Shown here: positions 25,149 to 35,846 of the stretch, in pieces
Layout of the letters: every line of letters starts with the position of its first letter
Numbering within the stretch: position 1 is the first letter of the stretch
NCBI GenBank assembly: GCA_019096065.1
Contig: JAGUCH010000006.1
Location: 2,872,001-2,936,000 of the forward strand
Origin: Paracyclopina nana
Taxonomy: Eukaryota > Arthropoda > Copepoda > Cyclopoida > Cyclopettidae
Length of the DNA stretch: 64,000 nt
Direction: 5' to 3'
Notes under the pieces: generated by a model
Seen by the model: only the letters and a program-made list of their open reading frames with translations
The model's database searches: none
Told to the model about the DNA's origin: nothing
Position numbers and translations under genes: made by a program

Positions 25149-28100
25149 ATGGTGAAAATTCGAGGCTTCATACCTTTTTTAGCAGTTTATTCATTTATGA
25201 GTAAGAGTTAGGAAATCAGTAACAAACAAGAAGAATCCTATTAATGCTTATCTTATAGCTTCTGCTTCCAGGCACAAGAGGTCTTTGACTGGGTTTAAGT
25301 CAGTTGAAGTAACTTTAGGTTCTTACTTCTCAAAATTCAGATAAAACAGATTTTTTAAGGTAACTTCTGGAGGAGGATCTAAATCATGTCTTTTTGTGTC
25401 CACTGAAAAAATTTGGGCTTACTTGGGAGTTTCATCAGGTGGAATAGAGGAAAACCAAGCTGAAAAGGTTTGCAATGCCGTTTTCTTGGATTTGGCTGAG
25501 ATCTCAACAATTGAAGAGACTGAAGCATTGCAAGAGTTTTCAAGTAAAAAACAATTATGCCTCTTATGTCCTGATTTATTTTAAAAACAATTAGGATGCA
25601 CCATGTCTATTGGAAAGTCTGAAAATATCCTTTTGAAAAACAGCCCCAATAATAAAGGCAACACTTTCAATTGTGTTTTCCAAAGTTTCAATGGAACATA
25701 TTTTGGATCAAATGTGAGCCCAATTTGATAACCATGTTAGTTTTTATGTTTTTATGATTTGTGAATTTAGGATGAAAATTGTGCTCAAGAATTTGAAACC
25801 ACAAACCCTCATGCTCCTTCTTACTTTGCTTGTAAGAAGGAAACAGCTTGCAGTAAGTTAAGCTATCATTCACAGTAATCAATAAGATACATAATCTGAG
25901 AAATTTTTTGATAAAGACAAGGTCCCTGGTTGCATCAGGGTCATTGATAGTATTTGTTACATTCAACTCAGCTCGTCAGAAAATAATGTTGATGGATTTA
26001 TTAATTCTGTAAGTACTTGTGACAAACATGGTGGTTACTTTCCAAGGCTTACATCACAAGCAGAATATGAAAGATTATTAGAGCTGATTGGTGGCCAAGA
26101 AACACAATTATGGCTCTCTTTAACTACAGCCAAAACAAGGTTGATGCTAAACTCAATTGCTATAAACGATTGTTCAACTTTCTTGGTTTTAGTCCCAAAT
26201 CCTGCTCATCGCAGTCTGGATGTGTGGCTAACTTGGATGGGTGGTATTGGAAGGGAAAAAATGAGCTAGTAGATGTCAGCTTTAATGCCAATAGCGTCCC
26301 CAGCATTGGCATGTTATATGACTCCTCAAAAACAAAGAACATTTTTTTGAAAACTAAACCTCCAGCTCCACATCAAATAATGAATGCTAAGGCAACTGAC
26401 ACTATGCTGGTAGTTTGCTTGAAAAATGTTGCAAATGAATTGGCAATGACATGTAAGCATAGAGCAATGTCAAGGTAAATTTTTGCATTTTTTACTAGGT
26501 AATTTATTTTTCTTTGCCAGTTGAGGCTGACTACATAGCAGGGAATCTCACTTGTCCTGATTCGTATCCCAGTGTGCCATTAGGAATTAATATGATATTG
26601 AATGATTCATCAAACCAACCATTACTGATGTGTCCAGGCCAAAAAGTAAAATACTGGTGTGATGCTGGTGGCATTAATGTCAGAGAGGTAAAAAAAGCCT
26701 AGATAATGTTGCTTAAATGACTGATTTAAGATTCTAAGGACTCAGTTAAGACTTCAAGCTTTGAGATATTGTGTAAATCTGACATGACTTATAAAGTTCC
26801 TGATCCAGGTGCTTGGCCTCAATGCACAGACAGGTTGAATTGCCAAGCGCCAGACTTTGATGATTTAGCCATGAAATCAACATGGAATAATTCAGATTCA
26901 CTAAGGCCACCGTTTTCAATAACGTAACTACTAATTTTGCAAAACTATATACATATGCTTCTTAGGATTTTTTTCAAAGTCCTTTTTTCAAGGTATTCCT
27001 GTTTGCTGCCAAGGAAAAAGATCATCTCTAAGAGTGACCTTACAAAGTCAATCAGTGGAAACATGGCTGATGATATTCAAATTAATTGTTTGATGAATGG
27101 CACTTACGACAAAGATATCATGAGCTATACATGCACCAATCCATGCCAACCACCTTCCGTTCCTGATCCTTCAATTATGGAACATGATTGGAACTTGACA
27201 AGAAACATGGAAATAGAAGAGGAAGCAATGTAAACTGCTCCTTAATTTATGCATTACAATTTCTAATGCAAATTCACTCATAGATACAAGTGCAAAGATG
27301 GAAGGCAATTGGTTAGCAAGAAGGCTTTTGAGGCAGGTGTATCCAATGTATTTCTAGATGAGCTGATGAGCTCATGTCAAGTCTATGGAGCTCTAAATGA
27401 AACTATTGGATCTTATACTTGCACTAGAGGATGTGAGGCTCCTACCAATTATAGTGAGATTTTCACTTGGGATTGGGATGACTCAAAGGGCTCAGACATT
27501 GGGCTTGAAGTCAAGTAAGATAATTGATATGGATTAATAAACATACAAAGAGTGCTTGATTCAAAGGTATACGTGCAATGACCCAACAAGACAAATTGTC
27601 AACATGATTGACGAGTCAGCAGGCATTTTTAGTACCCTTACAACTACTTGTTTGTTTAATGGAAGGTATGACATTAACATCACTGAATGGGAATGTTCAG
27701 GTGAGAATGACACATTAATGACAGGTGGCTATAATAGCATCCTAGATTTTGATGAAACTAGATTGTTTGGCTAGACCAGATCCGATAAATTCAAAATTGA
27801 TATGTGAGTCTAAGAAATTCAAAGAGGGCTCTACATGTATCCTTGCTTGTGATCCTGGATATATCCCAATCGGAAAAACAATGATGACGTGCTTGCTTGA
27901 CCACAAAACATCAATTTATGACTGGAATCTAGATGAGTCAGAGTTTAGGTGTGTGGAGCCCATTGGTTTTGTCATTGGTGGCATTGCCAAAGACTACAAC
28001 TACCTTGATGAGGTGGAAGTTGTGGCTCCAGGATTTAATTGCTCTAAACAGCCTAAGATATCTTCCTACCCTGAAAAAGTCATAGGAGCTTCAGCTGGAT

Positions 28101-29378
28101 TTCTGCTAGGCACACCAATAGTTTGTGGTGGGGCTATTTTCGCTTATGTGGAGTGTAAAAATCATGTCGAAGGATCTAAATTGTGTGACCGAAACATTGA
28201 ATGTGTCAAGACTCAAGGAGGCTCTGAATGGTGCACAGGTCCAAAGACAAATAAATGCTATACCTACGATTTCATATCGAAAGCCTGGCTTGACCTTGAT
28301 GTTAGCCTTAAAACAGCCAGAGCTTACGCTGGATCAGCTGTCATGCCAGATGGAACATTTTGGATCATGGGAGGAGTTGGCACCAATTCTGTTCTCGACT
28401 CCACAGAGATAATTTCAATGAAAAGGCAAGGTTTTTTTCAATGAATTTCCCTAACTTCAGCGGTAGTTTCTGATGAAATGCCAGTTCTTAAACGTATCAA
28501 GGTCAAGATAAGCTTACCTTGATTTGAGTCCATGCCAAAACCCCGATCACTATTTCACTAGCGCTGTGCGTACGCGATCACGCTAAAGTTTGCTTGTTTT
28601 TGTTTACATTTTGAAGCTATCCCGAGCTTCCAGAGAAAACACGCGCGCTGCGCCACAAAATGTAAACAAAAATGCCATATTTATGTAGGGGAAAATGGGT
28701 CATGAGCGCAGGGCCAAAACTGCCTCGATCTATGATGGGTCATTGCACTGCTCAAGCTGACCCATGGAATATTATTGTTGTGGGCGGATTTTCCACAAAT
28801 ACCAATGACTTCTTAGAAGAGGCCTTTGTTTACAACTTGAAAACCAAAGCATGGACCACAAAAGCATGGGCAAAACTAAGACATGGGCCAGTCATGGATT
28901 CAACCTGTTCATTCATCAATTGGAACGGCAAGAAATCAGTGTTATTGGCTGGAGGTTGGAACAATTCAGCTCTGGTCACGAGTGAACTGTTTGACTTGAA
29001 TTCACTCAGATTCAATGAAATAAGGCAGATCTTGACCATTGATACATTTGCTCAGCCTCTACCTTTTACAATGAGGTCTTCAGTCATTGGTGAGCTTAAT
29101 AAAATGCCAATCATGGCTGGAGGTGTCACTTGCGCAAAGTAAGCCAAGCAAAGTGACAACGAAATTTAGCTGATTGTTGATAATTTTTTAGGATGGGAAA
29201 AAACTGCACAAGAACTAGCTCAATTTTGGCACTAAGGCCAACTGTGCTCGGCTCAACAGATGGCACAGATGCTTTCTGGGAAGAATTGACTAACTTGTCC
29301 CTAAATCAGCCCAAATCCAGTCACACAATGTTGGTATTGCCAAACGTTTACGCTCCCAAGTGTAAACCCATTGTTTGA
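25149..29378 (+). CDS. gene D: secreted C-type-lectin-like / sushi / Kelch protein
   Basis: Fifteen exons encode 1074 residues: 25149-25200, 25259-25308, 25360-25543, 25595-25713, 25771-25852, 25917-26139, 26193-26452, 26521-26687, 26739-26923, 26993-27229, 27284-27514, 27567-27700, 27762-28425, 28689-29138, 29192-29378. The signal peptide is FIPFLAVYSFM. The two lectin-like domains are the most diverged of the family (LWLSLTT replaces WVGL; WYWKG matches gene A). The sushi region and propeller follow as in the paralogues (FVIGGI, IMGGVG, VVGGF, LAGGW, MAGGV). Intron 13 uses a strong GC donor (AAAAG|GCAAGG) and carries a foldback. D shares with A an intron in the second sushi module that B and C lack, and has one extra intron of its own. 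The AATAAA at 29663 or 29863 may end the transcript. Confidence 0.85.
28597..28672. repeat. inverted repeat in intron 13 of gene D
   Basis: Perfect 17-bp arms TTTTTGTTTACATTTTG (28597-28613) and its complement (28656-28672) are separated by 42 bp. Together with the GC-rich segment just upstream it enlarges this intron to 263 bp. It may be the remnant of a MITE. The right arm ends 16 bases before the acceptor, so a hairpin in the pre-mRNA could influence splicing (inference). Confidence 0.55.
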
Positions 29379-32188
29379 AGGTGAAAAAAGTTGGGCACTG
29401 TGGACAAAACTATCTTGAACAGTCCCACTTAAGAACATGATGTAAATACCATTGAACGCTTTTGTTGAGCTCTTTTATTTCAACTTTTTTTCATATTTGT
29501 GCTGTGTGATTTTTAAAAAGGATTTTGCCCATGACCCCCCACATTGAAGCTATTAGTAAAGTCAAACATCATCTTTTCTTAGGTTAACAAAGAGAGTGTC
29601 CATTTTACCACCTTGCTTGCAAAGTACAGAGTGTGTACTCAAAAATAGTAAAATATTGAAAAAATAAACTATACAATCCTTGACGTCATTTTGCTGCAAT
29701 GAGGCAAATGTAGTTGATGTAGTTGTTGACATCAACATCCATTGTTTTTTAGGGGGAATAGCCAGTTCTAAAAAAGTTTACAACACACTCTTTAGTCCGT
29801 TTAAGGCAAAATTGAATGACATTCCTTGAAGTTAGTGCAACAATCGGTCAGTACCTTCCACAATAAACCTATTTCCTTTTAGAAACATTTACTGTAAGGC
29901 TGCTGGGAAAACTGCCCCCAAAGCCTCCCGGTAATAAAAGGGAATTGACGCAAAGTTCGTGGGAAATGTTGTGCAGCAGAGGTGATAATGCTCATATTTT
30001 ATTATGAATGGGCTTAATTATCTGTGAGATAAAAGGCTAAATGCTTATCAGTAATTTTGGATGAGTTGATCCCCCTCCAGGATTAGCAAAGCGTGCACAT
30101 GTGACTCAATCCGCATTAATCCCAACTGATTTTTTGTTGAGTCACTCTGTCATTGGCTTGGTGTGTACAAACAAACCAAGAAAAGCTTAATTAAGGGATT
30201 ATCACCTAAGTTTGAGCCTTTCAGCTCCTGCTGGAGAAAGTTGCCAAATAGATTCAAGCTTTTTTTCAAAATTCTCTCTCAAAATGGCGCTTCTCCAAGA
30301 TTGTTGATGTCAACAAATTCATCTGCAAGTTATTTCCAAATCCAAATTCTTGGCCTCCACATGTCAATGTCGGTTTGAAGGTCGTCTCTCTGATTGACTT
30401 GAGAGCCCAAATGCTGAATGGATTTGCAGTCCAGCATAACGAATTGATTTCCTCTGAGTTTCCTCCTAACAGTGAAATAACTAGGTGGTCTTTTTGGGCA
30501 GTTAGCAGTAAGAGTAGTTGACCACACCACTTTTTGGAAAATCCACAAAGTCTGATTGTGAGTTTGACATTGAGGAATGATTTTTGGGCTGAGAAATGGC
30601 CCAGTAGCAACTCAATTTTATTTACACTTCTTATGGCTATGGAGAAGGTCTTCTTCAGGAAATCTGAGGGAGAAATTGCGGCGCAAAGAATGGCCATTAC
30701 TCCAGGTTAAATTGTCCGAGTGGTGATAAAAGAAACTTCAAGGGTCGATGATTTTTATGCTCTTTCCGCTTTTTGAAGGTTGTGATTTTCTCCCTTTTGG
30801 TTCAAGATGATAACTGCTCCCTAGTTGGATATTTCACACACCCAACAATTTTTTTTCAATCGCAAAATGTGCCACAATTTTTTAATGCTTGCATTTTTGA
30901 GGCACTCCAAATTGGTAAGTGGCGCTACTCTGCTCTTTGCAAGCTTGTCACATAAAGTATGTAAAACACCGGTTTTTATGATGAAAATGTTACTTCTACG
31001 TATGTGTGTTTGTTAAAAAAAGGTAAAAATCTTGCTCTGTAGTATATATTCAAATATACGGTATTTATGGCACATCATAAAATAGCTCACCTAGTTTAGA
31101 CGGAGTAGAGTAGAAAAAGGTATAGCAATAGGTAAAGTTGGTATCAACAACTGTGTGAAGTGACAGCATTAGTAAAACAAGCTAGCAAAATTGCTGCAAT
31201 TTCAGAGATTGGCATCTACTGAACCATTCTACGCTACAATTCGGAAGTTTGCTTTGGACCCTTTTAACTCACCAGTAAAATTGTGAAATGGACCAGGATT
31301 CCCCCTTTTTTGCCACCTCAAACAAGACAGAAACTTGATGAGCACTTTTCAAATATTTTTTATTTAATTCTTCATTTTGCAGCCTTGTATGCTCTGCCAG
31401 TTTGAATCTATTTCAAGTAGCACAATTTGGTATTCAATTTGGATAAATGAATAAAAAACTAGCCGGATTCAATGTCACTTTGATTATTAATTTCATTGTT
31501 ACTTGACTACGCTTTATCTTTCGTTTTTTCTATGTATGGTAGTCACACGTACGTAGATTTCCGAATAAAATACTGCAAAAAAAAAGTGATTCTACAGACT
31601 GGATGATTTTGACCTGGTAGTTTCAAAACATTGCGATCATCATCATCATTGAAACGATCTCCGAGTGAAATCTGTTCCAAGTTCCCCCTGGCTGCTGCTG
31701 CTGGTTTAGGCTGGCACACATATTTTTTCACTACTACAAATCCCCTCGTTTTTTATGGCAGCTAAAGAAAAGGGGAGAAGAAAACTATGAAACAAAAAAT
31801 ATGATGGCAAAGGAAATATGTGACCATGTTTCTTTGACATGAATAGTTTCTTTTAAAATTGGCTCAAAATTCTTGGCTCCATAATAGGAGAGAAAGGGGA
31901 CGAAGAAAGAATAAGCTACCATAATAAAACTGCTTTTTGATTTATGGTACATCACCCACTTTTCATGATATGGACAGCTGCTCCTATTTAACAACTATTT
32001 ATTGTTGTTGTGGCCAGCCAATAATAAATTCTACCCAAAATCTGACCCATGCTATGTGAGTCTGGTGGACAAAATGGCTGCATAAGATTTTTTTGAGGCA
32101 CTTTCATCACCTCATTTACATGGCAGGTGAGAGTCAGAGCAATTAAAAAGTGCATTCCTCATATAATAAAAAAGTTCATGTTTTCTTA
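29379..32188. other. intergenic interval before the retroelement
   Basis: No supported gene. It contains possible poly(A) signals for gene D (29663, 29863). Two overlapping minus-strand open frames at 30266-30697 and 30330-30548 lack an identifiable motif. The rest is AT-rich sequence. Confidence 0.45.
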
Positions 32189-32193
32189 TCATT

Positions 32194-32506
32194 TGTTTCT
32201 AGCAAGAGGATGCAACGCTACGCGTAAAGACGAGAGCCCTAATTGGGAGTCAAGATATGACAAATGCAACGCATCCATACATGTTTTCATATAAAAGAGT
32301 GCTGCATCGCAGCTAAAAGTAATAAATGATGAAGTTCACATGAAATATATATATTCGACAAAACAATATCTTCATTGGTGTGAGGTAAAACAAGTACTGA
32401 ATAAAGAGCACAGAATAGGGGGCAGAGATCCAATGGCTGCCACTGAGAAGACGGCGCGCTGAGCTTCAGCTTGAGACCGTGGAGAGCGCTCAAGTACCAC
32501 GTAACA
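32194..32506 (-). repeat. 3' LTR of the BEL/Pao element
   Basis: The 313-bp LTR has terminal TGTT...AACA and is identical by eye to the right LTR except for one extra G near 32209. On the minus strand it carries AT-rich TATA-like stretches (ATATATATATTT and TTTTATATG). A short open frame inside the LTR is incidental. Confidence 0.93.
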
Positions 32507-32520
32507 TCTACCCCCCTAGA
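32507..32520 (-). promoter_or_regulatory. polypurine tract of the BEL/Pao element
   Basis: Minus-strand TCTAGGGGGGTAGA lies immediately before the 3' LTR. This is the expected place and composition for plus-strand DNA priming. The 13-bp core is repeated exactly inside the second ORF at 35282-35294. Confidence 0.8.
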
Positions 32521-32652
32521 AGTCCTGGATTGGAAAGCCTGGAAAGCTGAAGGACTTCTATTAAGACAACTCGCGACGCGAAATTGCCATTACCGCGACG
32601 CGGCAAGTACTTTTATTCTATTATAAGCAAAAGGAAAGAAAATAGGCAAGCT

Positions 32653-35625
32653 CTAGCAGGAGTCGGTGAAAGGCACCTCCACTCTTCGCAGATCTTGCTC
32701 TTTGTTGAGACTCATAAACAATCCCTCTTCTTCGAATTCGCAAATGAACTCTGCGCAATCGTGTAGGGAGAGCGTTCTTCTGTTGAACATGGCACAAAAG
32801 CGAAAGTTCTCCACCATTCTGATGAAGTCAGCGTCTTGATGATGATGAGCGAGGTGGCCATACATGTGACATTTATCACAGCGCACCCACAGGCGAGGGC
32901 AGACAAACAAAACGTGAGACGTGGCCCTGCACAGGGGATAAAGACAAAGCAGCAGAGCCTCCTTGCAATCCGGACTCTGATGATCTGGAGAGCCACACTT
33001 ATCGCACACGTGCGGCGAGAAGGCACCCATCTTGAAGTGGTAATCCAACAGTAGGCCCCAATTCAATTGGTTGAGGTGGCCGCCGGTGAAATCTCTCAGG
33101 AAACTGACCAAGTCGTTGTCAAGGTTATGCAGGTCAAAGGCATACTTGTGGCCTTTCAGAAAGACCTTCTTCGAAGGTAGTGGGTGGCGTACGCTATTGG
33201 CCGCGCATCCATCAAGGAGCACCCACTCCGCACGCAAAGGGACTCCATATCTGCTCTCATCCATAGAATGGAACTCCACAAGATTCCATGGCCTGCGTTG
33301 CAGCGAGGTCTTGCCGATCCCATTGACCCCAGGCATGTTGACCAGGCGAGAGAGGAGCAATCGCAAATAGCGCAATGCGTCGGCATCTGGAGAGCATCTC
33401 TCGAGCTCCATAGCCCGCGTCGCGGCTCGCCACATCAAGGCAAAAGGAAGCGACATAGTGCAAAAGACGTGCATCTTCATTTCATGAGTCCATGCCTCAA
33501 AAGGCGTCGCAAAGTCCGCCGATGCCAAATCCAAGTGGAAAACGCGATCCGACGTTGCCTGCCTGTCCGTGGCGTGCCTCTTCTCACGGCGATCCTTGTG
33601 GACGGTCAATGGGATGGCGGGGGAATTCAGGCGGGTGGCAACATAAGTGGGATTGCACTGCATTCGTCCAGGCTCCACTCCAGGCTGAGGATACTGAGTC
33701 AGAGCGAGTAGGGTGGCGTCGATGTAGCTCTTCAGCTCAATGCCCATTTCCACAAATCTGCCCTCTTCATGTATGCCTGACTGCACCTTGAAGTTGACCT
33801 CAGATTCCAGGATGGCCGCTATCTCCTCCGGCACCCGATGACCCACAAACCCATGTTCGGGCCCAGCATACAAGCACTGGTCCACGAGGACCACGCCATT
33901 AGCAGCACCAAGGGCATAACCGGCCATACAGAAACGTGGCTGCTCACCTTTCCTTGTCAGTAGACCTCGAGATTCCAGGGCTGCCTTCGTCCAGTTCAGG
34001 GCCCCCAGAGTGGTCACGCCAGACCCGTTGATGGCCCCGAAGAAACCTAGGTCCCTCAATCTTTCTCTGACGTCGTCCCACTCTTGATCTTTGCCGTAGA
34101 AGACGTAGGTCCTTCTGCCGTTCTTACGATTGTCATACGGACCAGTCTCCATGGTTGACCACTCCTTGACCTTCTTCATAGGGTAGTAAGCCCAACACTC
34201 CTTGTTGACATGAATGACGTCACCGTCTTTTATTGGCAGGCTCCTGAGAGGACAAGACTTGGACGTGCACGTGGTGTTGGCTGGCTTTCCAGTAATGCAG
34301 GACTCCAGGTAGGGGCAGTTGTAGCGGCTGTCCGGCTGCGGCGGCTCAGTGGTGGGAGCCGGTGGCCTCACCAAATAGGTGGCACGGTCTGGAGGTGCAG
34401 CTCCTCCCTGCTCAACCGCGACGCGGTCATCCAAAGGCTTTTGGACCATTTGAGGGCAGGTGGACGCCAAAATGCAGGGGTTCTTCGAGGCGGCGGTCCA
34501 GAATGCTCTCACCCACTCCAACGATCCGACCATCATGCGGTCTTCGTGCCCGAGGAAGGCCATGATCTGCTCTATTGCCGAGGGGGCGGCATGCAAGATT
34601 TGCGCCGACGGGCCAGGAGTGGCAGCGTCAAGCATGAGCTTCCTGCCCAAACAATCCAAAAAAGCGACGTACTTCTCTGACGTCACGTCGGCCGCCGTTC
34701 TCAGGTTGGCAGGGAGGGTTCTAAAGCCTACATCTTCTTCTTCATCCTTTCCCATCTGGTAGCTAAGATAGCGTGGCCTGAGACTTTGATGCCATTTGGC
34801 CAAGACGTCGCACGGCAAGTAGCCAGAGGCCAGGGAGGCCATCCTCATGGAGTCAGCCCTGAGGGCTGCGGCGCAGCACATGGCCTTCTCTTCTCTGGTG
34901 CGTGGATCCCCAGCGTTTGGCGGCCCATACGCCCCGGAATCAGCCAGAATGCCCACGCTTGGATCGGAGTAAATTTCGATCAGTTTTTCTCCCTCCATTT
35001 GCATCAAATGATCTTCAAACTCCGCGGTCCTCAGCCCCAGCAGGTCAATCATGACCGCCTTTGCCTCCAGCTGCTCCGGGGTGAGTGGCGTGGATCCTGA
35101 AAAATCAGCAACGGTAGAGGGAGGTCCATGTAGAACGTGTCTCACAGGAGAGGAGGCTCCGTCAGCGAGGAACGCGGATGGCTGGTAGCTATCGCTATCA
35201 TCCTGAGCCCTGGGGATCGTGATGAACATGGTCTTATAAACGGGTTCCCCCCTAGGCGAGGCGACACCAGTGTCAGCCTCGTCTACCCCCCTAGCGCTAG
35301 CCCCTTTTGTCCCAGCGTCGCTGTCACCCGACGAAGTTGATGCCGAGCCTGGCGATCGCTGCCGCGTTTCCGAGTCAGTCGAGCTTGATGATGCGGAGAG
35401 TTTTTCTTCGTCTGTGGATTCCGATGCGGTGGGAGAAGGAGGCGGTGAAATTTTTCTTTTCTTCTTTTTAGGTACACGCTCGCCATGGTCGGAGTCGAAG
35501 GTTTCGTTGTTTTTGAGTATGACAACATCTTCTTCCATTGGCTCTTCTCTTGACGTCGAAGGCTCAGTCTTGTTAGGGACAGCGACGCTGGACCCCCTTA
35601 AAGATTTATGAGATTTCTTACCCAT
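32653..35625 (-). CDS. BEL element ORF2: putative nuclear zinc-knuckle accessory protein (990 aa)
   Basis: One uninterrupted ATG-initiated frame lies downstream of gag-pol, where some LTR elements have env. It does not look like an envelope: I see no signal peptide, membrane helix or furin-like site. Residues 1-50 are charged and polar. KKKKRK at 53-58 (after VP) resembles a monopartite nuclear-localisation signal. Residues 60-130 are Ser/Asp-rich. The 700-residue centre is mostly globular-looking and Ala/Leu/Arg-rich, with a Cys cluster in the 440s-460s. Near the C terminus are three knuckle-like motifs: CDKCGSPDHQSPDC (874-887), C894-x4-C-x4-H-x4-C909, and CDKCHMYGHLAHHH (916-929). This triple layout echoes the three knuckles of the element's own Gag, so a Gag-derived nucleic-acid-binding protein is a reasonable inference. 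I do not recognise the family. Confidence 0.85.
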   Translation of the reverse strand: MGKKSHKSLRGSSVAVPNKTEPSTSREEPMEEDVVILKNNETFDSDHGERVPKKKKRKISPPPSPTASESTDEEKLSASSSSTDSETRQRSPGSASTSSGDSDAGTKGASARGVDEADTGVASPRGEPVYKTMFITIPRAQDDSDSYQPSAFLADGASSPVRHVLHGPPSTVADFSGSTPLTPEQLEAKAVMIDLLGLRTAEFEDHLMQMEGEKLIEIYSDPSVGILADSGAYGPPNAGDPRTREEKAMCCAAALRADSMRMASLASGYLPCDVLAKWHQSLRPRYLSYQMGKDEEEDVGFRTLPANLRTAADVTSEKYVAFLDCLGRKLMLDAATPGPSAQILHAAPSAIEQIMAFLGHEDRMMVGSLEWVRAFWTAASKNPCILASTCPQMVQKPLDDRVAVEQGGAAPPDRATYLVRPPAPTTEPPQPDSRYNCPYLESCITGKPANTTCTSKSCPLRSLPIKDGDVIHVNKECWAYYPMKKVKEWSTMETGPYDNRKNGRRTYVFYGKDQEWDDVRERLRDLGFFGAINGSGVTTLGALNWTKAALESRGLLTRKGEQPRFCMAGYALGAANGVVLVDQCLYAGPEHGFVGHRVPEEIAAILESEVNFKVQSGIHEEGRFVEMGIELKSYIDATLLALTQYPQPGVEPGRMQCNPTYVATRLNSPAIPLTVHKDRREKRHATDRQATSDRVFHLDLASADFATPFEAWTHEMKMHVFCTMSLPFALMWRAATRAMELERCSPDADALRYLRLLLSRLVNMPGVNGIGKTSLQRRPWNLVEFHSMDESRYGVPLRAEWVLLDGCAANSVRHPLPSKKVFLKGHKYAFDLHNLDNDLVSFLRDFTGGHLNQLNWGLLLDYHFKMGAFSPHVCDKCGSPDHQSPDCKEALLLCLYPLCRATSHVLFVCPRLWVRCDKCHMYGHLAHHHQDADFIRMVENFRFCAMFNRRTLSLHDCAEFICEFEEEGLFMSLNKEQDLRRVEVPFTDSC

Positions 35626-35846
35626 TTCGACGATAGTTGTTGACGCTTAATTTCACTTGTTCACACTGTGTGTTTGTTGCCGGTTAGAGCTAACAGGAAA
35701 GGGAAAGTCAGCTGAATTGTTTGTTGTTTAGTCGGAGAATTTCGATCTCGCAACCTTCGCACGAAACCTTTGTTTACCAACAGAGTTTTTGGTACTGCGA
35801 TAGTCATTTATTAAAACTTTTCACGAATCTTCAGGTAATATTCAAT
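35626..35846 (-). promoter_or_regulatory. inter-ORF region with likely 3' splice sites
   Basis: The 221 bases between the gag-pol stop and the ORF2 start contain, on the minus strand, pyrimidine-rich stretches ending in AG (AACAAACAATTCAG and CTTTCCCTTTCCTGTTAG). A spliced subgenomic RNA would let ORF2 be translated from its own ATG, as env is in retroviruses. This is inference; the matching donor near the 5' LTR was not identified. Confidence 0.3.

Noticed and set aside
30266..30697. 143-codon minus-strand frame overlapping a second frame
   Set aside because: No motif, splice signals or poly(A) context; two competing frames suggest chance.
33504..33510. GCGTCGC core inside the retroelement
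   Set aside because: The only core found whose next flanking bases are not complementary, so it is not counted in the palindrome family.
33184..35611. Several plus-strand frames over 100 codons
   Set aside because: They are antisense shadows of the GC-richer BEL ORF2.
32653..35625. ORF2 as an envelope glycoprotein
   Set aside because: Position fits, but there is no signal peptide, transmembrane helix or cleavage site, while NLS and zinc-knuckle motifs point to a nucleic-acid-binding protein.
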